Source: Micromonospora inyonensis | Lineage (GTDB): Bacteria; Actinomycetota; Actinomycetes; Mycobacteriales; Micromonosporaceae | Assembly: GCF_900091415.1 (NCBI RefSeq) | Contig: NZ_FMHU01000001.1 | Span: 1,798,001 to 1,862,000 of the forward strand | Reading direction: 5' to 3' | DNA length: 64,000 nucleotides | In this document: piece after piece, positions 7,867 to 15,206 of the stretch | Numbering within the stretch: position 1 is the first letter of the stretch | Layout: the number at the start of each line of letters is the position of its first letter | Position numbers and translations under genes: made by a program | The notes under the pieces: model-generated | The model's input: only the letters and a program-made list of their open reading frames with translations | The model's database searches: none | Told to the model about the DNA's origin: nothing

Positions 7867-10017
7867 ATGTCCCGACACGCCGCCCGCCCCGATCCGCGGG
7901 CACACTGGGTACTGCTCCTGCTCGGCCTGCTGGTGCTGCTCGCGGCGCTGAGCTTCCACGGTCTGGTCACCGGGGTCTCCGGCGGTTCGGGGCGGGCGGA
8001 CGGCGTCGCCGGGCCGGCCCCCGAGGAGGTCACCTCGGCAGGCCCGGTGCTGAGACTGGACCAGCCCGAACCGGTCACCCGGGCCATGCCGGAACGGACC
8101 GTCGCGCTGACCTTCGACGACGGCCCGGACCCGGAGTGGACCCCGAAGGTTCTCGACCTGCTCAAGCGGCACGGCGCACGGGCCACCTTCTTCGTCGTCG
8201 GGGCGCGGGTGAACGAGCACCCGGAACTGGTCCGGCGGATGCTCGCCGAGGGGCACGAGATCGGCTCGCACACCTACACCCACGCCGACCTGGCCGCCGT
8301 ACCCGGCTGGCGGCGTGAGCTGGAGCTGTCGCTGACCCGCAAGGCGATCGCCGGGGTCACCGGCCGAGAGGTGACGCTGTTCCGGCCGCCCTTCTCCTCG
8401 CAGCCCGCCGCGTTGACCGCACCCGAGTACGCCGCGCTCCGGGAGGCCGCCGGAACCGGCCACGTGGCCGTACTCGCCGACCGGGACACGAAGGACTGGC
8501 AGCGTCCGGGCGTACCGGAGATCGTGGCCGCGGCCACGCCCGAACGGGGCCGGGGCGCGGTGGTGCTGATGCACGACGGCGGCGGCGACCGGAGCCAGAC
8601 CCTCGCCGCGCTGGACACCCTGATCCCTGCCCTGACCGGCCAGGGATACCGCTTCACCACCGTCTCGGCGGGCATCGGGGCGCCGGCCTCCACCGTCCCC
8701 GCGGCCGTCGACTCCCGACTCGGCGGTACGGCGTTGCGCTGGACCCAGAGCGGCGCGGGCTGGGTCGCCGGCGGGATGAACGTGCTGCTGGCCGTCGCCC
8801 TGGGGCTCGGTGTCGGACGGCTGGTCGTGCAGGTGGTCTGCGCCCAGATCCACGTCCGTCGGGTCCGCCGTCCGCGCGGTCCACGTCGGGTGGTCGACGT
8901 TCCGGTGTCGGTGATCGTGCCGGCGTACAACGAGGCCGCGAACATCGCCGCGACCGTGCGGTCCCTGGTGGCCAGCGCCTACCCGGCACTGGAGGTGATC
9001 GTGGTCGACGACGGCTCCAGCGACGGCACCGCCGACATCGTCGAGCGGATGCGGTTGCGTGGCGTACGCGTGATCCGGCAGGCGAACGCGGGCAAGCCGG
9101 CCGCGCTGAACACCGGCATCCGGGCCGCGCGGGCCAACCTGCTGGTGCTGGTGGACGGGGACACCGTCTTCCAGCCGGACACGGTGCACCGGCTGGTGCA
9201 GGGGTTCGCCGACCCGACCGTGGGGGCCGTCTCCGGGAACACCAAGGTCGCGAACCGTCGGCGGTTGCTCGGCCGGTGGCAGCACCTGGAGTACGTCATC
9301 GGCTTCAACCTGGACCGCCGGATGTACGACGTGCTGGAGTGCATGCCGACGATCCCCGGGGCGATCGGCGCGTTCCGCCGTGAGGTTCTGCTCACCGTCG
9401 GTGGCGTTCCGTCGGACACCCTGGCCGAGGACACCGACCTGACCATGAAGGTGCTGCGGGCCGGCTGGCGGGTGGTGTACGAGGAGCGGGCCATCGCCTG
9501 GACCGAGGCACCCTCGTCGCTGCGGCAACTGTGGCGGCAGCGGTACCGCTGGTGCTACGGCACGATGCAGGCGATGTGGAAGCACCGGCACGCGTTGCGC
9601 GAGCCGGCGGCGGGCGGGCGTGCCGCCGTCAGTGCCGGTGCCGGTGGGAAGCTGGGCCGGCGCGGGCTGCCGTACCTGGCGGTGTTCCAGATCGTGTTGC
9701 CGCTCACCGCGCCGGCGGTCGACGTCTTCGCCGTCTACGGCCTGCTCTTCCTGCCCTGGTCGTCGCTCGTCCTGGCCTGGGTGGGGCTGTTGCTGCTCCA
9801 GGCGTTCACCGCCGCGTACGCCCTGCGACTCGACGGGGAGCGGTACGGGCCGATCTGGGCCCTGCCGTTACAGCAGCTCGTCTACCGACAGCTGATGTAC
9901 CTGGTGGTGGTGCAGTCGACGGTCACCGCCCTGGTCGGCAACCGGCTGCGGTGGCAGCGGATGGTCCGGACCGGGGAGGCGGCGGCACTGGTCGGAGTGG
10001 TCCCGCCGGGCCGCTGA
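7867..10017 (+). CDS. Bifunctional polysaccharide deacetylase / family 2 glycosyltransferase
   Basis: The 716-residue protein fuses two enzymes. After an N-terminal membrane helix (about 14-33), residues 75-270 form a NodB-type deacetylase with TFDDGPDPEW (catalytic Asp pair), SHTYTHAD (metal histidines) and RPPFSS. A second membrane helix lies at about 295-320. Residues 345-580 are a processive GT2 domain with VIVPAYNEA, VVDDGSSDG, VDGDTVF, AEDTDLT and the QRYRW motif that marks polymerising synthases. The C-terminus has several more helices. The layout suggests synthesis and N-deacetylation of a beta-linked amino-sugar polymer at the membrane, but the sugar is not shown by the sequence. Confidence 0.9.
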   Translation: MSRHAARPDPRAHWVLLLLGLLVLLAALSFHGLVTGVSGGSGRADGVAGPAPEEVTSAGPVLRLDQPEPVTRAMPERTVALTFDDGPDPEWTPKVLDLLKRHGARATFFVVGARVNEHPELVRRMLAEGHEIGSHTYTHADLAAVPGWRRELELSLTRKAIAGVTGREVTLFRPPFSSQPAALTAPEYAALREAAGTGHVAVLADRDTKDWQRPGVPEIVAAATPERGRGAVVLMHDGGGDRSQTLAALDTLIPALTGQGYRFTTVSAGIGAPASTVPAAVDSRLGGTALRWTQSGAGWVAGGMNVLLAVALGLGVGRLVVQVVCAQIHVRRVRRPRGPRRVVDVPVSVIVPAYNEAANIAATVRSLVASAYPALEVIVVDDGSSDGTADIVERMRLRGVRVIRQANAGKPAALNTGIRAARANLLVLVDGDTVFQPDTVHRLVQGFADPTVGAVSGNTKVANRRRLLGRWQHLEYVIGFNLDRRMYDVLECMPTIPGAIGAFRREVLLTVGGVPSDTLAEDTDLTMKVLRAGWRVVYEERAIAWTEAPSSLRQLWRQRYRWCYGTMQAMWKHRHALREPAAGGRAAVSAGAGGKLGRRGLPYLAVFQIVLPLTAPAVDVFAVYGLLFLPWSSLVLAWVGLLLLQAFTAAYALRLDGERYGPIWALPLQQLVYRQLMYLVVVQSTVTALVGNRLRWQRMVRTGEAAALVGVVPPGR

Positions 10018-10048
10018 CGCCGGTGCGGGCCGGTGTCGCCCCGGTCCG

Positions 10049-10096
10049 GTCGTCGACGACGGTGTCGATCGTGTCGTTGACGACGGTGTCGATCGT
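10049..10096. repeat. Two tandem 24-bp repeats
   Basis: Two copies of a 24-bp unit (10049-10072 and 10073-10096) differ at one base; each ends in GACGGTGTCGATCGT. They lie 31 bp after the glycosyltransferase stop and 39 bp before the dehydratase start. This is a simple duplication; whether it binds a protein is unknown. Confidence 0.8.
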
Positions 10097-10135
10097 TCCG
10101 TCCGGTCGCTGACGGAGGCGCGGCAGGATGGCGGG

Positions 10136-11089
10136 ATGGACCTGGTCTCGCTCGCCGACATCCGTGCCGCCGCCCGCGCGGTCGCGCCGACCGTGCTGCG
10201 TACCCCGTTGCTGCCCACGCGGTGGGACGACCGGTTGTGGCTGAAACCGGAGAGCCTGCAACCGGTCGGCTCGTTCAAGCTGCGGGGCGCGGCCCACGCG
10301 GTGGCCTGCCTCGACCCGGCCCGACGGGGATGCGGTGTGGTCACCCACTCCTCCGGCAACCACGGCCAGGCTCTCGCGTACGCCGCCCGGGCGGCCGGAG
10401 TCCCCTGCACGGTGGTGGTGCCGGAGGGCGCGCCCACCGTCAAGGTCGACCAGATGCGGGCGCACGGCGCCGAGGTGGTGCTGGTGCCCCGGGAACGGCG
10501 GAGTGCCGAGGCCGACCGGATCGCCGCCGCGACCGGCGCGGTGCTGGTGCCGCCCTTCGACGATCGGCGGATCATCGCCGGCCAGGGCACGGTCGGGCTG
10601 GAGGTCGTCGAGGATCTGCCCGACGTGGACGTGGTACTGGTGCCGGTGGGCGGGGGCGGGCTCGCCTCCGGGGTCGCCACGGCGGTGCGGGCGCTGCGCC
10701 CGTCCGCCGTCGTGGTCGGGGTGGAGCCGGCGCTGGCCGCCGAGGCGCGGGACTCGCTCGCTGCGGGCGAGGTGGTGGTCTGGGGCGAGGAACGTACCTA
10801 CCGGACCTGCGCCGACGGGCTACGGCTGCCGCTGTCCCCGCTGACCTTCGCCCACCTGCGGGCCCGTCTCGACGGCATCCTCACGGTCACCGAGGACGAG
10901 ATCCGGGCGGCGATGGGGCGGCTGGCCCGGGACGCCCGGCTGGTGGCCGAGCCGAGCGGCGCGGTGGCGCTCGCCGCCCGGCTGTTCCACGCCGACGAGC
11001 TGCCGACCGGTCGTACCGTGGCGGTGGTCAGCGGCGGCAACGTCGACCCGAACGTGCTCACCGCCGCACTGTCCGCCCCACCAGGGTGA
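10136..11089 (+). CDS. PLP-dependent threonine/serine dehydratase family enzyme
   Basis: The 317-residue protein has the type II PLP fold. The cofactor lysine is in VGSFKLRGAA (Lys48), the substrate loop is SSGNHGQAL, and the phosphate-binding loop is PVGGGGLASG. A C-terminal SGGN stretch is typical of the family. It lacks the regulatory ACT domain of biosynthetic IlvA, so it fits the catabolic dehydratase or serine racemase-like group that turns threonine or serine into a 2-oxoacid plus ammonia. It appears to be a single gene. Confidence 0.85.
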   Translation: MDLVSLADIRAAARAVAPTVLRTPLLPTRWDDRLWLKPESLQPVGSFKLRGAAHAVACLDPARRGCGVVTHSSGNHGQALAYAARAAGVPCTVVVPEGAPTVKVDQMRAHGAEVVLVPRERRSAEADRIAAATGAVLVPPFDDRRIIAGQGTVGLEVVEDLPDVDVVLVPVGGGGLASGVATAVRALRPSAVVVGVEPALAAEARDSLAAGEVVVWGEERTYRTCADGLRLPLSPLTFAHLRARLDGILTVTEDEIRAAMGRLARDARLVAEPSGAVALAARLFHADELPTGRTVAVVSGGNVDPNVLTAALSAPPG

Positions 11090-11109
11090 GAGCAGCCGCC
11101 CTCGCCGAT

Positions 11110-11241
11110 GGTGCGACCGCGCTCGCCGGGTGGTGCGACCGCGCTCGCCGGGTGGTGCGACCGCGCTCGCCGGGTGGTGCGACCGCGCTCGCCGGGTGGT
11201 GCGACCGCGCTCGCCGGGTGGTGCGACCGCGCTCGCGGGGT
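11110..11241. repeat. Minisatellite: six tandem 22-bp units
   Basis: Units start at 11110, 11132, 11154, 11176, 11198 and 11220. Each begins GGTGCGACCGCGCTCGC; the last differs by one base. The array starts 21 bp after the dehydratase stop and runs directly into copy 2 of the 60-bp palindrome, sharing three bases with it. The period is not a multiple of three, so it is not coding. Slippage could make the copy number vary between strains. Confidence 0.92.
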
Positions 11242-11298
11242 GGTAGCAGGGGACCCCTGCACCTCAAAAAGCGGTAACAAGGGACCCCTGCTACCACC
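11239..11298. repeat. 60-bp palindromic repeat, copy 2
   Basis: The ends are a perfect 14-base inverted repeat (GGTGGTAGCAGGGG at the left and its complement at the right), with CAAAAAGCGGTAACA near the middle. Each half also folds on itself around GGGACCC. It lies between the minisatellite and the 3' end of the oligopeptidase gene (stop at 11366), so it sits between convergent genes. Confidence 0.9.
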
Positions 11299-11365
11299 AG
11301 AGGCCGGTCCTCCACAGTGCTGCTTCCACCCCGCAGGGCAGCTACCCACCCGGCCCGCGGGTGCT

Positions 11366-13465
11366 TCAGCGGCGGCCGAGTCGGTCGAGGATCCAGGCGT
11401 TGACGAACGCCTCCTCCTTCCAGGCGTCGTACCGGCCGCTCGGGCCGCCGTGTCCGGCGCCCATCTCGGTCTTGAGCAGGTAGTCGCCCTGCGGGGCCAC
11501 CGCGCGCAGCCGGGCGATCCACTTGGCCGGCTCGTGGTAGAGCACCCGGGTGTCGTTGAGGCTGGTCACCGCGAGGATCGCCGGGTAGTCGACGGGCGCG
11601 ACGTTCTCGTACGGGGTGTACGACTTCATGTACGCGTACACCTCCGGGTCGTCCAGCGGGTTGCCCCACTCCTCCCACTCGGTGACGGTCAGCGGCAGCG
11701 ACGGGTCGAGGATGCTGGTGAGCGCGTCCACGAAGGGCACCTGCGCGACGATGCCGACGAAGGCGTCCGGGGCGAGGTTCGCCACCGCGCCCATCAGCAG
11801 GCCACCAGCGGACGCGCCCCGGGCGACCAGTCGGTCCGGAGCGGTCCAGCCCGCCTTGACCAGGTGGCGGGCGCAGGCCACGAAGTCGGTGAAGGTGTTC
11901 TTCTTGGCCAGCAGCTTGCCTTCTTCGTACCAGCGCCGGCCCAGCTCACCGCCGCCCCGGACGTGCGCCACCGCGAACACCACGCCCCGGTCCAGCAGGG
12001 AGAGCCGGGGAAGGGAGAACCACGGGTCGATGCTCGCCTCGTACGAGCCGTAGCCGTAGACGAGGCACGGGGCGGAGCCGTCCCTCGGGGTGCCGGCCCG
12101 GCAGACCAGCGAGATCGGGATGCGGGTGCCGTCGTCGGCGAGGGCCCAGTCGCGGTGCTGCTCGTACTCGGCCGGGTCGTACTCCCGCCCGTCCGGGCCG
12201 GGCAGCACCGGCTTCCGCTTGCGCAGGATCATCTCGCGGGTGACCAGGTCGAAGTCGTAGACCGAATCGGGGCTGACCAGCGAGCTGTAGCGGAACCGGA
12301 TCCGCCCGGTGCGGTAATCCGGGTTGGCGTCGAGGCCGACGCTGTAGAGCGGTTCCGGGAGGTCGATGTCGTACCAGTCGGTGCTGCCGTCGGTGAGCAC
12401 CCGCAGGCCGGTGAGCCCGTTGGTGCGCAGCGAGATGACCAGGTGGTCGGCGAAGGCGTCGACCGACTCCAGCCGCGTGCCGGGAGCGTGTTCGATCATC
12501 GGCACCCAGTCGCCGGGGGCGTCCACCGAGGTGTACGCCAGGGCGAAGTCCTCCGCGCCGTCGTTGTGCAGGATCAGGAAGCGGTGCCCGTGGTGCTCGA
12601 CGGAGTACTCGACGCCCTGCCGGCGCGGGGCGATGACGGCGGGTTCACCGGTCGGGTTGCCGGCCGGGACGACCCGTACCTCGCTGGTGATCTTGCTGTG
12701 GATGTCGATCAGGATGAACCGCTCGGAGCGGGTCAGCTCGACGCCCACCCAGAACCGCTCGTCCGGCTCCTCGTGGACGACGACGTCCTCGCTGGCCGGG
12801 GTGCCGACGGTGTGCCGCCACACCCGGTACGGCCGCCACGACTCGTCCACCGTGACGTAGAAGAGGACGGAGGCGTCGGCGGACCAGGCGGTGCCGTAGA
12901 AGGTGTCGGGCACCTCGTCGGCGAGCACCGCACCGGTCTGGAGATCCTTGACCCGCAGGGTGTACCGCTCGTCGCCGGTGAAGTCCGTCGAGTACGCCAG
13001 CCAGCGCCCGTCGGGGCTCACGTCGTACGCGCCGAGCGAGAAGAAGTCGTGCCCCTCGGCGAGCTGGTTGCCGTCGAGCAGCACCTCCTCCCCGTCCAGG
13101 GGGGCTCCGTCGACGCTGACCGGCGGCTCGGTCTCCCCGTCGCGGACCGGGCGGCGGCACTGGATGCCGTACTGCTGGCCCTCGACGCTGCGGCTGTAGT
13201 ACCAGTAGCCGCCCTTGCGGGCGGGCACCGACAGGTCGGTCTCCTGGGTGCGCCGCCGGGTCTCCTCGAACAGGGTGGCGCGCAGGTCGGCCAGGTGGGC
13301 TGTGCGTGCCTCGGTGTAGCTGTTCTCGGCGGTCAGGTGGGCGATGGTCTCCGGGGCGTCCTTGTCGGCGAGCCAGGCGTACTCGTCGACCGCGGTGTCA
13401 CCGTGGTGGACACGCTCGGTGGGGACGCGCTTGGCGACGGGTGCGGCGGGGGTCTCGGTGGTCAC
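11366..13465 (-). CDS. ptrB: Oligopeptidase B (S9A prolyl oligopeptidase family)
   Basis: The 699-residue protein has the normal length for S9A enzymes. An N-terminal seven-bladed propeller region (about 75-410) is followed by an alpha/beta hydrolase. The catalytic triad is Ser552 in RGASAGGLLMG, Asp638 in SLNDTRVLYHEP and His672 in GAGHGGPSG. The two glutamates that hold Arg/Lys side chains in oligopeptidase B are likely in DPSLPLTVTEWEEWGNP. There is no signal peptide, so it acts in the cytosol on short peptides after basic residues. It is divergent from the FAD oxidase gene, with 93 bp between starts. Confidence 0.93.
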   Translation of the reverse strand: MTTETPAAPVAKRVPTERVHHGDTAVDEYAWLADKDAPETIAHLTAENSYTEARTAHLADLRATLFEETRRRTQETDLSVPARKGGYWYYSRSVEGQQYGIQCRRPVRDGETEPPVSVDGAPLDGEEVLLDGNQLAEGHDFFSLGAYDVSPDGRWLAYSTDFTGDERYTLRVKDLQTGAVLADEVPDTFYGTAWSADASVLFYVTVDESWRPYRVWRHTVGTPASEDVVVHEEPDERFWVGVELTRSERFILIDIHSKITSEVRVVPAGNPTGEPAVIAPRRQGVEYSVEHHGHRFLILHNDGAEDFALAYTSVDAPGDWVPMIEHAPGTRLESVDAFADHLVISLRTNGLTGLRVLTDGSTDWYDIDLPEPLYSVGLDANPDYRTGRIRFRYSSLVSPDSVYDFDLVTREMILRKRKPVLPGPDGREYDPAEYEQHRDWALADDGTRIPISLVCRAGTPRDGSAPCLVYGYGSYEASIDPWFSLPRLSLLDRGVVFAVAHVRGGGELGRRWYEEGKLLAKKNTFTDFVACARHLVKAGWTAPDRLVARGASAGGLLMGAVANLAPDAFVGIVAQVPFVDALTSILDPSLPLTVTEWEEWGNPLDDPEVYAYMKSYTPYENVAPVDYPAILAVTSLNDTRVLYHEPAKWIARLRAVAPQGDYLLKTEMGAGHGGPSGRYDAWKEEAFVNAWILDRLGRR

Positions 13466-13534
13466 GTCGTCACGTTACCGGCCGGGAAGCCGCGACCGGG
13501 TACACGCCGGTGCCCGGTTTCGACCCACAGCTGT

Positions 13535-13550
13535 TCGTACACATGTACGA
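13535..13550. promoter_or_regulatory. Palindromic operator-like site TCGTAC-N4-GTACGA
   Basis: A 16-base inverted repeat, TCGTACACATGTACGA, has perfect 6-base arms. It lies 8 bases before the ATG of the FAD oxidase and in the intergenic space divergent to ptrB. The spacing and arms resemble the actinobacterial LexA box (TCGAAC-N4-GTTCGA) with one symmetric change in each arm, but a GntR- or TetR-type operator is equally possible. The role is inferred; only the palindrome is seen. Confidence 0.5.
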
Positions 13551-13558
13551 TTACCGCC

Positions 13559-15106
13559 ATGTCGGGATCCCTGCGTTCGACCCACCGTTCCGGTTCGACC
13601 GACATCACCCGTCGGCTCGTCGAGATCTGCGGTCCGTCCTTCACCCGTCCCGCCGGCCCGGCCGACGAGGTCGCCGGCCGATTGGCCGGCTGGGTTGCGG
13701 TGCCGGGTGACGCCCGCGCCGCCGCCGAGGTGCTGCGGCTGGCCGCCGCGCACGATCTGACCGTCGTGCCCCGGGGCGCCGGCACCAAGATCGATTGGGG
13801 TGCCGTGCCGGAGCGGGTGGACATCATGCTCGACACCGGCCGGCTCGCCGGCATCCGTCACCCGACCGACGCCGGCTGGCACGGGTCGACTGGTTCCGCC
13901 CGACCCGGGCCCGTCGGAGGCGCCCCGGCGACCCCCGCCGGGCCCCTCGGGGGCCGGCACCGCCGGGCCGGGGAGGGTGGTCCCGGAGCGTCCGGTTCGG
14001 TGGTCGAGATCGGTGCGGGCACCCCGTTGCGCGCCGTGCAGGCGGCGCTGGAGCGGACGGGACGCCGCCTGGCACTGGACGCCCCCTCGCCCGGTGCGAC
14101 CGTCGGCGGTGTGCTCGCCGCCGACGAGGGCGGTCCGCTGCGCCTGCGGTACGGCACTCCGGGCGACCAGCTCGTCGACCTCCGCTACCTCACCGCCGAC
14201 GGGGAACTGGTCGAGGCCGGCGCGGGCGCGTCCGGCCCGGAACTGGCCCGTTTGCTCTGCGGCTCGCACGGCGGGCTCGGCGTGCTCGTCTCGGCCACCC
14301 TGCGTGTCCAGCCCGTGCCACCCCGGCGTGCCTGGGTCACCCGGCCGGTCTGGACGCCGCTGGAGGTGCACGAGCTGATCCGCGACGTGCTGGCCGCCGG
14401 GCTGCGGCCAGCCGCGATCGAGCTGGACCTGCCCGCCGTGCGCCGGCCTCCGGCACCACGTGCCCCCGTCGGCGGCCCTGCCTGGTTGGGCCATCCGGCG
14501 GGCTCGGCCCGGGCCGCCCACCCGGCCGGTTCCGGACGGGCCGCCCACCCGGCCGGCTCGGGGCGGCCCGGCCCGATCGCGAGGTCGGGCAGATCCGCCC
14601 CACCCGCCGCCGGTGACCTGGTGATGCTCCTGGAGGGAGGCCCGGCAGACGTGGCCGAGCGGACCCACCGCCTGGTCGAACTGCTCGGCGAGGGGGCCAC
14701 CGTCGCCGACTCCCCGCCCGAGTGGTGGCGGCACTACCCGTTCCGCCCGGACGACATCGCGCTCCGGGTCGACGTCCCCCTCACCGACCTGCACGCCGCC
14801 ATCTACGCGCTGCGGGACGCGATGGGCACCCCGGTGCCGGTGCGCGGCTCGGTCGGACTCGGCGTGGCCCACGCGGTGCTGCCCGGCGGCACGCCCGTGG
14901 AGCGGGTGGCCTCGATCCTGGCTGCGGTCCGACAGGTGCTCCTGGCCCGAGAGGGTCGCTGCGTGGTGCTGGCCGCGCCGCCAGCCGTCCGGCAGGGTGT
15001 CGACCTCTGGGGTGACCTGCCCGTCCTGCCCCGGCTCCGCGCGGCCAAGCAACACCTCGACCCGCACCACCGGCTCGCCCCGGGCCGCCTCCCCGGCGGA
15101 CTGTGA
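13559..15106 (+). CDS. FAD-binding oxidase, glycolate oxidase GlcE-like, with low-complexity inserts
   Basis: The 515-residue protein has a PCMH-type FAD-binding domain: VPRGAGTKIDWG near residue 75, then SPGATVGGVLAADEGGPLRLRYGTPGDQLVDLRYLTADGELVE, and a SHGGLGVLVSATLRVQP segment. The C-terminus (LPRLRAAKQHLDPHHRLAPGR) matches FAD-linked oxidase C-terminal domains. GlcE pairs with an iron-sulfur subunit to oxidise glycolate, but no partner is present here. Two regions are unusual: about 45 Gly/Ala/Pro/Arg-rich residues interrupt the FAD domain near residues 105-150, and a 27-bp duplication encodes repeated AAHPAGSGR near 320. The ATG is preceded by a palindrome at 13535-13550. Confidence 0.83.
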   Translation: MSGSLRSTHRSGSTDITRRLVEICGPSFTRPAGPADEVAGRLAGWVAVPGDARAAAEVLRLAAAHDLTVVPRGAGTKIDWGAVPERVDIMLDTGRLAGIRHPTDAGWHGSTGSARPGPVGGAPATPAGPLGGRHRRAGEGGPGASGSVVEIGAGTPLRAVQAALERTGRRLALDAPSPGATVGGVLAADEGGPLRLRYGTPGDQLVDLRYLTADGELVEAGAGASGPELARLLCGSHGGLGVLVSATLRVQPVPPRRAWVTRPVWTPLEVHELIRDVLAAGLRPAAIELDLPAVRRPPAPRAPVGGPAWLGHPAGSARAAHPAGSGRAAHPAGSGRPGPIARSGRSAPPAAGDLVMLLEGGPADVAERTHRLVELLGEGATVADSPPEWWRHYPFRPDDIALRVDVPLTDLHAAIYALRDAMGTPVPVRGSVGLGVAHAVLPGGTPVERVASILAAVRQVLLAREGRCVVLAAPPAVRQGVDLWGDLPVLPRLRAAKQHLDPHHRLAPGRLPGGL

Positions 15107-15206
15107 CCTCCGCCGGCCGAGGGCAGCCCCGCACCCAACGACCCGCGTGACAGTCCTGCACGCAGCGCCAGGGGCGCGTGGTGCCAAGCGGTGGTGAGGC
15201 GAACGC

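Noticed and set aside
11110..11298. Possible CRISPR array
   Set aside because: The 22-bp units follow each other without spacers, and no cas genes are near. It is a minisatellite.
11108..13558. Long plus-strand open frame opposite ptrB, continuing into the FAD oxidase
   Set aside because: It is antisense to a gene with a full catalytic triad and its translation is Val/Gly/Asp-rich without domains. The real gene begins at the ATG at 13559.
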